From: Nocardioides albidus
GTDB taxonomy: Bacteria > Actinomycetota > Actinomycetes > Propionibacteriales > Nocardioidaceae
NCBI RefSeq assembly: GCF_006335005.1
Contig: NZ_VDMP01000021.1
Span: 67,509 to 131,508, forward strand
Direction: 5' to 3'
Length of the DNA stretch: 64,000 nt
The notes under the pieces were generated by a model that searched no databases, was not told the origin of the DNA, and saw only the letters and a list, made by a program, of their open reading frames with translations. Position numbers and translations under genes: made by a program. Below are positions 1 to 8,117 of this stretch, piece by piece (position 1 is the stretch's first letter; each line of letters starts with the position of its first letter).

Positions 1-168
1 CTGCGTGCACTTCGCCCGGTCGCTGACGGCGGCGTCGCGCGCCCACGTCTCGTAGGCCTCGGCCGCGTTCGCCACGGCCACCATCACCTCGTCGTCGGTG
101 GCCGTCGGATAGGCGCGGACCTCCTCGCCCGTCGCGGGGTCGACCACGGCATAGCGCTGCTCAGACAT
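1..168 (-). CDS. Aldehyde dehydrogenase, N-terminal part (cut by window edge)
   Basis: Only the first 56 codons are in the window. The protein starts MSEQRYAVVDPATGEEV and continues with an acidic helix and AAEAYETWA, the usual opening of NAD(P)-dependent succinate-semialdehyde/betaine-aldehyde-type dehydrogenases, which oxidise an aldehyde to the acid. The catalytic Cys and Glu lie outside the window, so the substrate class is open. The ATG at 168 follows a GGAGA ribosome site. About 100 bases upstream (269-284) is a near-perfect AGTGCACT palindrome that also precedes the flavin monooxygenase, flavin reductase and permease genes of this window. This suggests the enzyme removes an aldehyde released by that pathway. 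Confidence 0.8.
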   Translation of the reverse strand, partial: MSEQRYAVVDPATGEEVRAYPTATDDEVMVAVANAAEAYETWARDAAVSDRAKCTQ

Positions 169-268
169 CCATCTCTCCGTTCGTGAGGGCCGAGGGCCGC
201 TGATGCCAGCGAGTCGCGCTGCGGCGGGGGCGTCGAGGTCGTCGCGGACACGATCGTACGCCCTCAAC

Positions 269-284
269 TGAAAGTGCACTCTCA
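269..284. promoter_or_regulatory. Putative operator, AGTGCACT palindrome (site 1)
   Basis: The 16 bases TGAAAGTGCACTCTCA form an inverted repeat with one mismatch. The site lies upstream of the aldehyde dehydrogenase, in the 182-base gap after the thioesterase gene. The same core recurs at 3307-3322, 17552-17567 and, degenerate, at 20608-20623. A TetR- or other dimeric regulator site is inferred; which protein binds is unknown. Confidence 0.65.
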
Positions 285-350
285 CTCTAGATCGGAGGGG
301 GAGCGGCGGCAAGGGTCTCGGCGAGATTTGTCGCCGTGCTGCCCGAGCGG

Positions 351-1142
351 TCAGAGCTGTCGTGAGCGAAGGGCCTGCGTCACCGTTGGCGATGGTGTCA
401 CCGATCGCTGGGTGCGGGCATCGAAGAACACCAGGGTGGAACTCCCCCGAGCGAAGGCCGTGTCCCCGTGCGCCACGACGGAGTCGATGGTCATCGACCG
501 ATTGCCGATGCGGGACACCCAGCTCCACACGTCCAGCGCCACCGACTGCGCGAGGTCCGGCCGGTGGAAGTCGACGTCCTTGTGAGCCACCACGGTGGAG
601 GTGGGCTCGAGATCCATCTGCGCCATCAATGCGATCCGCGCCTCCTGCAGGTACTCGAAGACCGCCGTGTCGGCAACCACGCCCTGCGGAGACAGGTCGG
701 CGAAGCGTACGGCGGCCGCCGAGTGGTGGGCCCGCTCGACCAGGTTCGGATCCAGAGCTGGTGCCCGACCGCGTCCCTGCCCAGGTGAGGGCCCGAGGAC
801 GACCCTCGATCGGGCAAGCACACGCTGCTCGCCGGGAGCGTCCTCGAAGAGCTCGGCCAGGACCACCGGCTCGCCCTGGGTCGCGTCGAGCCAGGCGCGG
901 GTCGCGACGGTCGAGCCGGTGCCGAACATCAGCGGACTCAGGTAGCTGATCTCCTGACGTCGAACCGCCCACGGATGCTCGCCGACCGCGTCGGCACGGG
1001 CATTGAGGAGACGGTGGTGCGCGTCCTCGAAGTAGGCGGCGTACGCGACGTTGTTGACGTGCCCCAGCTCGTCGACGTCGGCCCATCGGAGCTGGACCTC
1101 GCATCGGATCACCGATCCATCTCCTCGCAGCGGCCACTCCAT
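351..1142 (-). CDS. Acyl-CoA thioesterase, double hotdog fold
   Basis: A 263-residue protein with two hotdog-type modules. The first begins VQLRWADVDELGHVNNVAY, the hallmark of 4-hydroxybenzoyl-CoA/YbgC-type thioesterases with the Asp...GHVNN signature. The second half (from about residue 140) is a more divergent repeat containing VFEYLQEARI. The enzyme should hydrolyse an acyl-CoA thioester in the cytosol. I chose the ATG at 1142 because GGGGAGG lies 9 bases upstream; an upstream in-frame start would run into the divergent TetR gene. It is separated from that TetR gene by 62 bases, so the TetR protein may control it. The real substrate cannot be read from sequence. Confidence 0.8.
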   Translation of the reverse strand: MEWPLRGDGSVIRCEVQLRWADVDELGHVNNVAYAAYFEDAHHRLLNARADAVGEHPWAVRRQEISYLSPLMFGTGSTVATRAWLDATQGEPVVLAELFEDAPGEQRVLARSRVVLGPSPGQGRGRAPALDPNLVERAHHSAAAVRFADLSPQGVVADTAVFEYLQEARIALMAQMDLEPTSTVVAHKDVDFHRPDLAQSVALDVWSWVSRIGNRSMTIDSVVAHGDTAFARGSSTLVFFDARTQRSVTPSPTVTQALRSRQL

Positions 1143-1150
1143 CACTCCCC

Positions 1151-1164
1151 ACCTCCCCGGAGGT
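1151..1164. promoter_or_regulatory. Short inverted repeat in divergent promoter
   Basis: ACCTCC-CC-GGAGGT lies between the thioesterase and the divergent TetR gene and contains the thioesterase ribosome site. It could be a TetR operator or simply a paired Shine-Dalgarno sequence. Confidence 0.25.
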
Positions 1165-1204
1165 GCTCCTCTAGACTGCCGCGCAGACCGAAGGAGAGGT
1201 GCGC

Positions 1205-1885
1205 GTGGCATCGGACACTCCCCCGCAGCTGGGTCTGCGGGAGCGCAAGAAGCGGGAAGCGATGGCGCGGATGCGCGCCGCAGCCCGCGATCTGATGTGG
1301 GACCGCGGCTACGACGCCGTGACGACCAAGGAGATCGCCGCTCGCGCCGACGTCGGGGAGGCGACGCTGTTCCGCTACTTCCCCTCGAAGCTCGACCTGT
1401 TCCTGATGGTCTACGGCGAGGAGTTCGAGCGGGTCATCGACGCCTGCGCCGCGCAGGAGGCTGAGAACCATACGACGCCCTCCCGCGACGCCGGGGCCTA
1501 CGTCGACCGCATCCTGGCCTGCTACCGGATGTTCGCCGACCTCTACGTGCGGTATCCGGACCTGGCCTTCACCTATGTGAAGGAGTCGTTCGGCGCCCAC
1601 ACCGACGTGGCCCAGAGCGGGCTCACCTACGCGGACCGATGGTTCGAGCTCCTCGAGGCGATCGTCGCCCAGGCCCAGGCCGCGCGGGCATTCGCCGGCA
1701 TCGACCCGGCGATCATCGTGCAGAACTGTCATGCGCTCTACGTCCACGAGGTGCTCCGCTCCCACGCTCGCGGCCTCTCGTCGGCGAAGCTGCCGGATCG
1801 GCTGGCGCACCGCCTCGAGGCGCTGCTGCGTCCGCTCCAGATCCTGCCCAAGGGGAAGTGGCTCGAGCAGCTGGCGTCGATCTGA
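1205..1885 (+). CDS. TetR/AcrR-family transcriptional regulator
   Basis: A 226-residue regulator. The N-terminal helix-turn-helix is clear: a helix with AREDLMWDRGY-like spacing, then VTTKEIAARADVGEATLFRYF and the TetR-typical PSKLDLF. The C-terminal ligand domain (from about residue 70) is divergent, as usual. I prefer the GTG at 1205 to the GTG at 1199 because AAGGAG (1191-1196) is then 8 bases away. It is divergent from the acyl-CoA thioesterase and ends 5 bases from the convergent monooxygenase. An acyl-CoA or pathway intermediate as ligand is inference. Its own promoter lacks the AGTGCACT palindrome, so it need not be the regulator of that regulon. Confidence 0.85.
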   Translation: MASDTPPQLGLRERKKREAMARMRAAARDLMWDRGYDAVTTKEIAARADVGEATLFRYFPSKLDLFLMVYGEEFERVIDACAAQEAENHTTPSRDAGAYVDRILACYRMFADLYVRYPDLAFTYVKESFGAHTDVAQSGLTYADRWFELLEAIVAQAQAARAFAGIDPAIIVQNCHALYVHEVLRSHARGLSSAKLPDRLAHRLEALLRPLQILPKGKWLEQLASI

Positions 1886-1890
1886 GCCGA

Positions 1891-3270
1891 TCAAGCCGGC
1901 GTGACACCGGATCGCGCCGCCCGCGCGCCCGGGTGGGTGGCCGACAGCCGCTTGTTCCCGGGCCCGGCGATGTACTCCCGCAGGGTCTCGCCCTCGTAGT
2001 CCTTCCAGACGCGTCCGCGCTTCTGCAGCTCGGGCACGACCGTGTCGACGAACGCCTCGATGTCGTGGGGCGTGACCGCATAGGACAGGTTGATCCCGTC
2101 GAGATCGCCCTCGTCGATCCACCGCTCGATCTCGTCAGCGACAGTCTCGGCGCTGCCGACCAGAACAGGCTCCACTCCGCCGATGCTCATGTGGGCGCCG
2201 ATGTCGGCGGGCGTCCACTTCCGCGACGGGTCGAGCTTGGTGAACAGGTCGAGGACCGTCTGGATGGCGTTCGTGTCGCCGGCGGCCAACGGGCTGTCCG
2301 GGTCGAAGCGCGAGAGGTCGACGCCGGAGAAGCCGCCGAACAGTGCCATGGCCCCTTCAGGAGAGGCGAACTCCTGGTACTCCTGGTATCGGCGTTCGGC
2401 CTCCGCGTCGGAGTCTGCGACGACAGCGGTGAGGATCGTGTAGATCTTGACGTCGTCCCGCTTGCGGCCCGCGGCCTCGACCTGGTCGCGGATGTCCTTC
2501 GTGATCACCCTGCTGAGCCCGGAGTTGAGCACGTTGACGAACAGTCCCTCACCGTGCTCGGCGGCGAAGGCACGGCCCCTGGACGAGGCGCCCGCCTGGA
2601 AGATCACGGGCGTCTTCTGTGGCGAGGGCTCGGACATGTTGAAGCCGTCCACCTCGAAGTAGCGGCCCTTGTGGCGAATGGGGTGGACCTTGTCCGGGTT
2701 GACGAAGACACCGCGCTCGCGGTCGAGCTCGACGGCGTCGTCGTCCCACGATCCCTCCCACAGCTGGTACATGACCGACATGAACTCCTCGGCCATCTCG
2801 TAGCGCTCGTCGTGCGGCAGCGGCTGCGACCCGAAGTTCCGCGAGGCGCTGGGGAGATAGGAGGTCACCACGTTCCAGCCGACTCTTCCCTTGGTCAGGT
2901 GGTCCAAGGTGCTGAAGCGGCGCGCCAGCGGGTACGGGTGCTCGAACGTGGCCGACGCAGTCAGCGCGAAGCCCAGCCGCTCGGTCACCGACGCCATCGC
3001 CGAGACGTACTGGAACGGGTCGTTCGCGGGGATCTGCATCCCGTTGCGCAGCGCCGGATCGACCGAGCCCTCGTAGACGTCGTACGGCCCCAGCACGTCG
3101 GCGAGGAAGATCGAGTCGAAGCGTCCTCGCTCGAGCGTGCGGGCCAGGTCCAGCCAGTGGTCCAGGTCCTTGTAGCGATGGGCCTGGCTCTGGGGGTGTC
3201 GCCACAGGCCCGAGCTCTGGTGCCCCGCCGCGGTCATGTTGAAGGCGTTGAGGGCGATGCGCTTGCTCAC
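1891..3270 (-). CDS. Flavin-dependent monooxygenase, NtaA/SnaA/DszA family (LLM class)
   Basis: A 459-residue luciferase-like enzyme. The start MSKRIALNAFNMTAAGHQSSGLWRHP and the motifs YKDLDHWLDLARTLE, FDSIFLADVLG, STLDHLTKGRVGWNVVTS and PVIFQAGASSRGR are typical of NTA monooxygenase component A, DszA and related enzymes. These are the oxygenase half of two-component systems that use FMNH2 and O2 to cleave C-N or C-S bonds. The GTG start at 3270 has AGGAG 6 bases upstream. The partner reductase is probably the protein at 16323-17504, because both promoters carry the same operator. Length fits the family. The exact substrate is unknown. Confidence 0.88.
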   Translation of the reverse strand: MSKRIALNAFNMTAAGHQSSGLWRHPQSQAHRYKDLDHWLDLARTLERGRFDSIFLADVLGPYDVYEGSVDPALRNGMQIPANDPFQYVSAMASVTERLGFALTASATFEHPYPLARRFSTLDHLTKGRVGWNVVTSYLPSASRNFGSQPLPHDERYEMAEEFMSVMYQLWEGSWDDDAVELDRERGVFVNPDKVHPIRHKGRYFEVDGFNMSEPSPQKTPVIFQAGASSRGRAFAAEHGEGLFVNVLNSGLSRVITKDIRDQVEAAGRKRDDVKIYTILTAVVADSDAEAERRYQEYQEFASPEGAMALFGGFSGVDLSRFDPDSPLAAGDTNAIQTVLDLFTKLDPSRKWTPADIGAHMSIGGVEPVLVGSAETVADEIERWIDEGDLDGINLSYAVTPHDIEAFVDTVVPELQKRGRVWKDYEGETLREYIAGPGNKRLSATHPGARAARSGVTPA

Positions 3271-3298
3271 TCGTGACTCCTGAACTGTCGAGACGCTT

Positions 3299-3322
3299 CA
3301 CTTCGATCGAAGTGCACTCTCA
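3299..3322. promoter_or_regulatory. Putative operator, AGTGCACT palindrome (site 2) with overlapping perfect palindrome
   Basis: CACTTCGATCGAAGTG (3299-3314) is a perfect 16-base palindrome. It overlaps the regulon core at 3307-3322 (ending AGTGCACTCTCA). The centre is about 40 bases upstream of the monooxygenase GTG, a position suited to repression or to dimer-of-dimers binding. Confidence 0.68.
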
Positions 3323-3376
3323 GTTTCTCATGTCAGCGAGCAAAGCGGAAGCGTCGACCGAGGAGTCCTTCCTGGA

Positions 3377-3781
3377 TCAAGCGCCCTTCGCGCCGACTGT
3401 CGCGGTGACGTCCTCGACGCCGTGAATGACGTGGGTGATCTCGCCGGTCCCGTCGAACACCGGCTGGTTGACGGGTTGCCAGTAGTGCATCTGGAAGACC
3501 CCGTCGGCGTCCGCGATGTCGTAGCGAGTCACCGGCATCACGTGGCCGGCTCTCTCCTCCAGCACCCGCTCGAGGGCCGCGCGCATGGCCGCCGTGCCCG
3601 CGGCATCCGGGTCGTCGGGATTGTCCGGGAACACCTCGAACTGGCTCCGCCCGACGACCTCGTCACGAGCTCGCTCGCCCAACGCGGTGTCGGTGATCGC
3701 CACGATGTTCCAGTCGAGGTCGAGGACGAGGTAGTTGGCCGGAATGGCGTTGAAGAGGCGCTCGAAGTCGGGTGCGTTCAT
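3377..3781 (-). CDS. Single PAS-domain protein
   Basis: A 134-residue protein that is one PAS fold (PAS_4-like): FERLFNAIPANYLVLDLDWNIVAITD at the start, then VVGRSQFEVFPDNPDDPDA and a C-terminal beta sheet ending HVIHGVEDVT. No output domain, kinase or HTH follows. It may be a stand-alone sensor or part of a partner complex. The ATG at 3781 was chosen because GAGGAG lies 7 bases upstream. It is divergent from the acyl-CoA synthetase across a 258-base region. Ligand and partner are not visible. Confidence 0.75.
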   Translation of the reverse strand: MNAPDFERLFNAIPANYLVLDLDWNIVAITDTALGERARDEVVGRSQFEVFPDNPDDPDAAGTAAMRAALERVLEERAGHVMPVTRYDIADADGVFQMHYWQPVNQPVFDGTGEITHVIHGVEDVTATVGAKGA

Positions 3782-4039
3782 AGGGAGGCTCCTCGGTGGG
3801 GTCGACGGGACTGGGAGCAGTCCAGCATCTGCCCGGACCTGCTGACGAGTACCAACTTCGAACCCATCTCCTTGACTCCGCGCGGCCACAGATGAACCCT
3901 TGGCGATAACACAACGTCCGTCACCGAAAGGCTGCGCACTCTCTATGGCGGGTGCTCGCGGAGCCTCCCAGGATCACGTCTGCCACCGGTCCCGCAGACA
4001 TCTCAGGGATGTGGCTTCGCGCGACGGAGGAGAGTTCAC

Positions 4040-5581
4040 ATGGTCAATGCGGTGCAGAACATCTGGCGCCATGCAGACGCGGTGCCCGACCACGTCGCCC
4101 TGCGGGTCGACCGGCGCTCTTGGAGCTACGGCGAGCTGCGGGCCCACGCGCGCAACGCCGCGCGTGAACTGGCTGATCGCGGCGTGACCCGCGGCGACCG
4201 CGTCCTCATCATGCTCCCGACAAGCGCGGAGTTCGTCTTCGTCTACCACGGGGTGCTGGCGCTCGGCGCTGTCGCCGTCACGGTCAACACCCTGTGCACG
4301 CCCCGCGAGGTCGACTACTTCCAATCCGACGCCGAGTGCGTTCTCGCGGTCGGTTGCCCTGACACTCGAGACACCCTTCTCGCCTCACCGTCGTCCGACC
4401 GGCCGAACTGGATCGTCGAGCCCGACTCGCTCGTGGCGGCTGGGGCGGCGGTCGACGACGCGATGACCTATGTGGAGGCGGATCCGGTCGATGCCGCCGT
4501 CCTGCTCTACACGTCCGGAACCACCGGGAGGCCCAAGGGCGCGGTCCTGACGCACGGCAACCTCCTGGCGTGCGGCCGATCCTTGTCGCAGGTCCAGGGA
4601 CTCGAGCCGAAGGACCGGGTGGGCACGGCGCTTCCGCTCTTCCACGTCTTCGGGCAGGCCTCGGTGATGGCCTCCGTCCAGCACGCCGGTGCTGCGCTGT
4701 CGCTGCTTCGACCGTTCGATGCCGCGCAGATGCTCGACATGGCCGTCTCCCACCGACTGACCATGATGGCCGGCGTGCCGACGATGTGGAACGAGATGCT
4801 TCATGCCGACACGCCCATCACGGCCGACGACCTTCCCGACCTGCGCTACTTCCTGACAGGCGGCGCGCCGCTTCCCCACTCCGTCAGGGTCGAGTTCGAG
4901 ACCCGGTTCGGGGCACGCGTGCTGGACGGCTACGGGCTGAGCGAGACGACCGGAGCCGCCACTGGCCAGCCCCTCGGCGAGGAGCCCAAGGAGGGCAGCG
5001 TCGGTCGCGCCGTCCCCGGTTGCCGGCTCGCCATCCTCGGGGTGGATCGTCAGCCGGTGCCCGCCGGTGAGATCGGCGAGGTCGCCGTCCAGGGCCCCAA
5101 CGTCATGCGGGAGTACTGGAACCGGCCGGACGCCACCGCCGCCGTACGCAGAGGCCCGTGGTTCCTCACCGGCGATCTCGGCCGGATGGACGACGACGGC
5201 GACCTGTGGATCGTCGGCCGGCTCAAGGAGCTGATCCTCCGCGGGGGCTACAACGTCTATCCCGCTGAGGTCGAGGGCGTCCTCTACCGCCACCCGGCCG
5301 TGGTGGAGTGCGCGGTGATCGGCATTCCCGATGAACGGCTGGGCGAGGAGGTCGCCGCCGTCCTGGTCCTCGAACCGGGTCACGACCTCAACGTGGCCGA
5401 GGTGCGCACCTGGCTCGGTGAGCGACTCGCTTCGTACAAGGTCCCGCGCGTCTACCACCTCTGCGACGCCCTCCCGAAGGGCTCGACGGGCAAGATCCTC
5501 AAGCGCGCGATCGAGATCGACGACGTCGCACGGCACGGCATCAGGCCGCGCCGCGGCGACAGCACGAAGGCGACCGCCTAG
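4040..5581 (+). CDS. Acyl-CoA synthetase (AMP-forming, class I adenylate-forming)
   Basis: A 513-residue ligase. It shows the AMP-binding P-loop LLYTSGTTGRPKG (about residue 155), GYGLSETTG (about 297), the TGDLG region (about 376), and the C-terminal LPKGSTGKILKR with the catalytic Lys (about 486). It activates a carboxylic acid to its CoA thioester with ATP, feeding beta-oxidation-like steps that may use the thiolase and SDR encoded at 14.1-16.1 kb. The ATG at 4040 follows GGAGGAG. The region from 3782 to 4039 contains GCGCACTCTCT, a weak half-match to the regulon operator, so co-regulation is possible but unproven. Chain length specificity is unknown. Confidence 0.9.
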   Translation: MVNAVQNIWRHADAVPDHVALRVDRRSWSYGELRAHARNAARELADRGVTRGDRVLIMLPTSAEFVFVYHGVLALGAVAVTVNTLCTPREVDYFQSDAECVLAVGCPDTRDTLLASPSSDRPNWIVEPDSLVAAGAAVDDAMTYVEADPVDAAVLLYTSGTTGRPKGAVLTHGNLLACGRSLSQVQGLEPKDRVGTALPLFHVFGQASVMASVQHAGAALSLLRPFDAAQMLDMAVSHRLTMMAGVPTMWNEMLHADTPITADDLPDLRYFLTGGAPLPHSVRVEFETRFGARVLDGYGLSETTGAATGQPLGEEPKEGSVGRAVPGCRLAILGVDRQPVPAGEIGEVAVQGPNVMREYWNRPDATAAVRRGPWFLTGDLGRMDDDGDLWIVGRLKELILRGGYNVYPAEVEGVLYRHPAVVECAVIGIPDERLGEEVAAVLVLEPGHDLNVAEVRTWLGERLASYKVPRVYHLCDALPKGSTGKILKRAIEIDDVARHGIRPRRGDSTKATA

Positions 5582-5642
5582 AAGCGACCGGCAGCGGGCG
5601 CCCGTCAGGGCCACAGCAGGTCGGGACGTCAGGTAGTGACCT

Positions 5643-7292
5643 TCACAGGTAGTAGAGCCGCGAGAGCGCGACCTTGTCGGCCGGTCGACTCGACAGGGCG
5701 TGACCATCGAAGGTGACCGAGGTCGTGTCGGGGTCGACCTCGACCACGCCTGTGCGTCCGTGGCGAACCATCGCGGACAGGTCGACGGTGCGGGTGTCCC
5801 GCACGGCGACGCGGAGTCTCCGGGTCGGTGCCGTGTCCTTGCCGGAGTCGATGCTGGCCTGGCTCACATAGAGGACGGAGAGCTCCATGGCGGCGGCTCC
5901 GTGGCCGCCCAGGTGGGGCCCGAGGACGATGGGTTCGGCGAGCGGGATCGAGGCGTTGGGATCACCCGTCGTGCCCCAGGCGGGGAACCCGGACTTCAGG
6001 ACCATCTCGGGAGTCGTCCCGAAGCGGGCGGGTGACCACAGGACGAGGTCGGCTCGGAGACCGGGCGCGACGCGGCCGATGTCGTGGCTCAGGCCGTGGG
6101 CGATCGCAGGATTCGTGGTGAGCTTGGCTAGGTAGCGCAGCACGCGGGCGTTGTCGTGCCGCTCGTGCTCGGCCCCTCGCTCGGCCTTCATCTTGCCCGC
6201 GAGGGCGAACGTACGCCGAACCGTCTCTCCGGCCCTGCCCATGCCGAGTGCGTCGGAGGAGGTGATGGGGATGACACCGAGGTCGTGGAGGACGTCCTCG
6301 GCCGCCATGGTGGAGGCGCGGATCCGGTCGCGTGCTCGTCGCGTCGCATCGGCCATGTCGTCCGAATGACCGTGCACCGCCAAGATCATGGGCACGTGCT
6401 CTGCGATCGCATCCCGGCCGAAGGGGAGGGTGGGGTTGGTCGAGGACGCGATCACGTTGGAGATGCCAGCGAGCCGCAGCACGTCCGGGACGTGTCCGCC
6501 ACCGCAGCCTTCGACGTGGAAGGCGTGCACGGTCCGTCCACCGATCACGGCCAACGTGTCGGCGACCGAGCCTGACTCGTTGAGCCCGTCGGTGTGCAGC
6601 GCGACCTGGACGTCGTACTCGTCGGCGACCTTGAGAGCGGTGTCCAGGGCGCGGGGATGAGCGCCCAGGTCCTCGTGGACCTTGAATCCGCAGACCCCGC
6701 CCTCGACGACTGCTTCCACCAGCGCGTGCGGCGTGGAGGACGACCCACGGCCGAGGATTCCGACATTGACCGGCCAGTCGTCGAACGCCGACTGCGCCGC
6801 GCGCAGAGCCCACGGCGAGTTCACGCCGACTCCCCACACGCGTCCGAACTCCTGACAGATGACCGTCGTCACGCCGCTGGAGAGTGCCTCCTCCAGGACG
6901 CGCGGTGTCAGGAGGTGGACGTGGGTGTCGATCACCCCGGCGGTGAGCAGCATGCCGTCGGCGTCGACGATGGTCGTGCCGGTTCCGACCACGACATCGA
7001 CGCCGTCGAGTGTGTCGGGATTGCCGGCGCGGCCGATGGCCGAGATGCGCCCTGCCCGGACGCCGATCGAGGTGCGCACGACGCCGAGTTCGGGATCCAG
7101 GACAAGCGCATTGACGATGGCTATGTCACACGTCTCCGCCGCGCTCGCTGCCTTGAGGTGGAGCCCGTCCCTCGCGGTCTGAGCGAAGCCCACGGTGAAC
7201 TCTTCGGTGGGCTTCTCCGCGTCGTGCTCGACCTCGACGACCAGTCCGCTGTCGCCCAGCACCACCCGATCGCCTTGATGGAATCGGGTCAT
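5643..7292 (-). CDS. Urease alpha-subunit-like nickel amidohydrolase
   Basis: A 549-residue UreC homologue, slightly shorter than the usual 566-573. Known urease metal ligands are all recognisable: DTHVH (about residue 121), the Lys in CGFKVHED (about 200, carbamylated in ureases), HTDGLNESG (about 230), FHVEGCGGGH (about 256) and the Asp in SSDALGMGR (about 343). The mobile flap differs: canonical V-C-H-H-L is A-V-H-G-H here, so the flap Cys is Val and the following residues change. It overlaps the fused gamma-beta gene by ATGA. No ureD/E/F/G maturation genes are in the window. It may be a urease or a paralogue acting on a substituted urea or amide; I favour altered specificity. Confidence 0.82.
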   Translation of the reverse strand: MTRFHQGDRVVLGDSGLVVEVEHDAEKPTEEFTVGFAQTARDGLHLKAASAAETCDIAIVNALVLDPELGVVRTSIGVRAGRISAIGRAGNPDTLDGVDVVVGTGTTIVDADGMLLTAGVIDTHVHLLTPRVLEEALSSGVTTVICQEFGRVWGVGVNSPWALRAAQSAFDDWPVNVGILGRGSSSTPHALVEAVVEGGVCGFKVHEDLGAHPRALDTALKVADEYDVQVALHTDGLNESGSVADTLAVIGGRTVHAFHVEGCGGGHVPDVLRLAGISNVIASSTNPTLPFGRDAIAEHVPMILAVHGHSDDMADATRRARDRIRASTMAAEDVLHDLGVIPITSSDALGMGRAGETVRRTFALAGKMKAERGAEHERHDNARVLRYLAKLTTNPAIAHGLSHDIGRVAPGLRADLVLWSPARFGTTPEMVLKSGFPAWGTTGDPNASIPLAEPIVLGPHLGGHGAAAMELSVLYVSQASIDSGKDTAPTRRLRVAVRDTRTVDLSAMVRHGRTGVVEVDPDTTSVTFDGHALSSRPADKVALSRLYYL

Positions 7293-8080
7293 GACTGGGC
7301 TGCTTCGTCGCCGGTGGGCCAACCGGTCGTATCCGGAACGCCGGACGTCCCGAGGACGCCGGCCTGTCGGGCACGACGGAACGCCGCGTCGCGCACGGCA
7401 GGGTCGTCGAGCCGACCGTCGACATATCCGGAGAAGCCCACGACCACACGATCGCCCCCGATGGGTACGAGATCGACACAATTCGCTACACCTGGGTCGA
7501 AGCGGATGTTGGATCCGCCCGCCAACGCCAGCCGCCGTCCGTAGGCGGATGCACGATCAAAGCGCAGCAACGGATTGACCTCGAAGAAGTGGAAATGGGA
7601 GGTGACGGTGATCGGCACGGCTCCCGTGTTGGTCACCACGAGTCTGACGACACTCGCCGGATCGAACGCGGCGCCCCGGGATGCGATGGCGGCCACCTCG
7701 CCTCGTAGCACCGTGCCGGGAGGCAACCTGCCCGCCTCTGCTGCGCTCAGCGTCGGATCGGGAGGGGATGAGCCGGCGGGGCCGAACGGTTCCGTCACGA
7801 TGACGAGGCGAGTCCCGTCGTCGAAGGTCGCCTCCACGGCCACCGCGCCCACGGTCTCCGGAACACCGGGCAGCAACTGGGCGCGGGAGAGCGCGTGTCT
7901 GCCGGCGACCAGCGCCTCCGTGTGTCTGAGGCCGTCCCTGGCGGCTTCGACCACCGCGTCGGCGACGATCGCCGTGGCCTCCGGGGCGTTGAGCAGAACG
8001 CCGCGCTGCAGCCTGCGGCGCGCGAGCTCGGCGACGAGGAAGATCTGGAGGTGGTCGTTCTCTGTCGGCGTCAGGTGCAT
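7289..8080 (-). CDS. Fused urease gamma-beta subunit homologue (UreA-UreB fusion)
   Basis: A 263-residue protein. Residues 1-100 are UreA-like (MHLTPTENDHLQIFLVAEL, LARRRLQRG, LLNAPEATAIVADAVVEAARDG). Residues of about 120-230 are UreB-like (LRGEVAAIA, VTNTGAVPITVTSHFHFFEVN, LLRFDRASAYGRRLAL). Gamma-beta fusions are known in other bacteria. The protein should assemble with the alpha-like subunit encoded 4 bases overlapping downstream. It follows the HDAC-like gene by 37 bases in an operon that begins with an ABC importer. The last 35 residues, beyond the UreB core, are not recognisable. Confidence 0.87.
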   Translation of the reverse strand: MHLTPTENDHLQIFLVAELARRRLQRGVLLNAPEATAIVADAVVEAARDGLRHTEALVAGRHALSRAQLLPGVPETVGAVAVEATFDDGTRLVIVTEPFGPAGSSPPDPTLSAAEAGRLPPGTVLRGEVAAIASRGAAFDPASVVRLVVTNTGAVPITVTSHFHFFEVNPLLRFDRASAYGRRLALAGGSNIRFDPGVANCVDLVPIGGDRVVVGFSGYVDGRLDDPAVRDAAFRRARQAGVLGTSGVPDTTGWPTGDEAAQS

Positions 8081-8117
8081 CGGGGCTTCTTCGTGGGCGA
8101 CATCGTGGCGTGTTCCG

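Noticed and set aside
1205..1885. TetR at 1205 as the certain regulator of the AGTGCACT sites
   Set aside because: Its own promoter gap has no such site, and the HxlR protein is equally well placed. I leave both as candidates.
1142..2122. A 326-codon minus-strand frame across the TetR gene
   Set aside because: The TetR protein on the other strand has a full HTH and a ribosome site; this frame has neither.
3934..3944. Fifth AGTGCACT operator before the acyl-CoA synthetase
   Set aside because: Only GCACTCTCT of the motif is present and the left half is missing.
5643..8080. Complete urease operon
   Set aside because: No ureD, ureE, ureF or ureG homologue is found in the window, so only structural subunits can be claimed.
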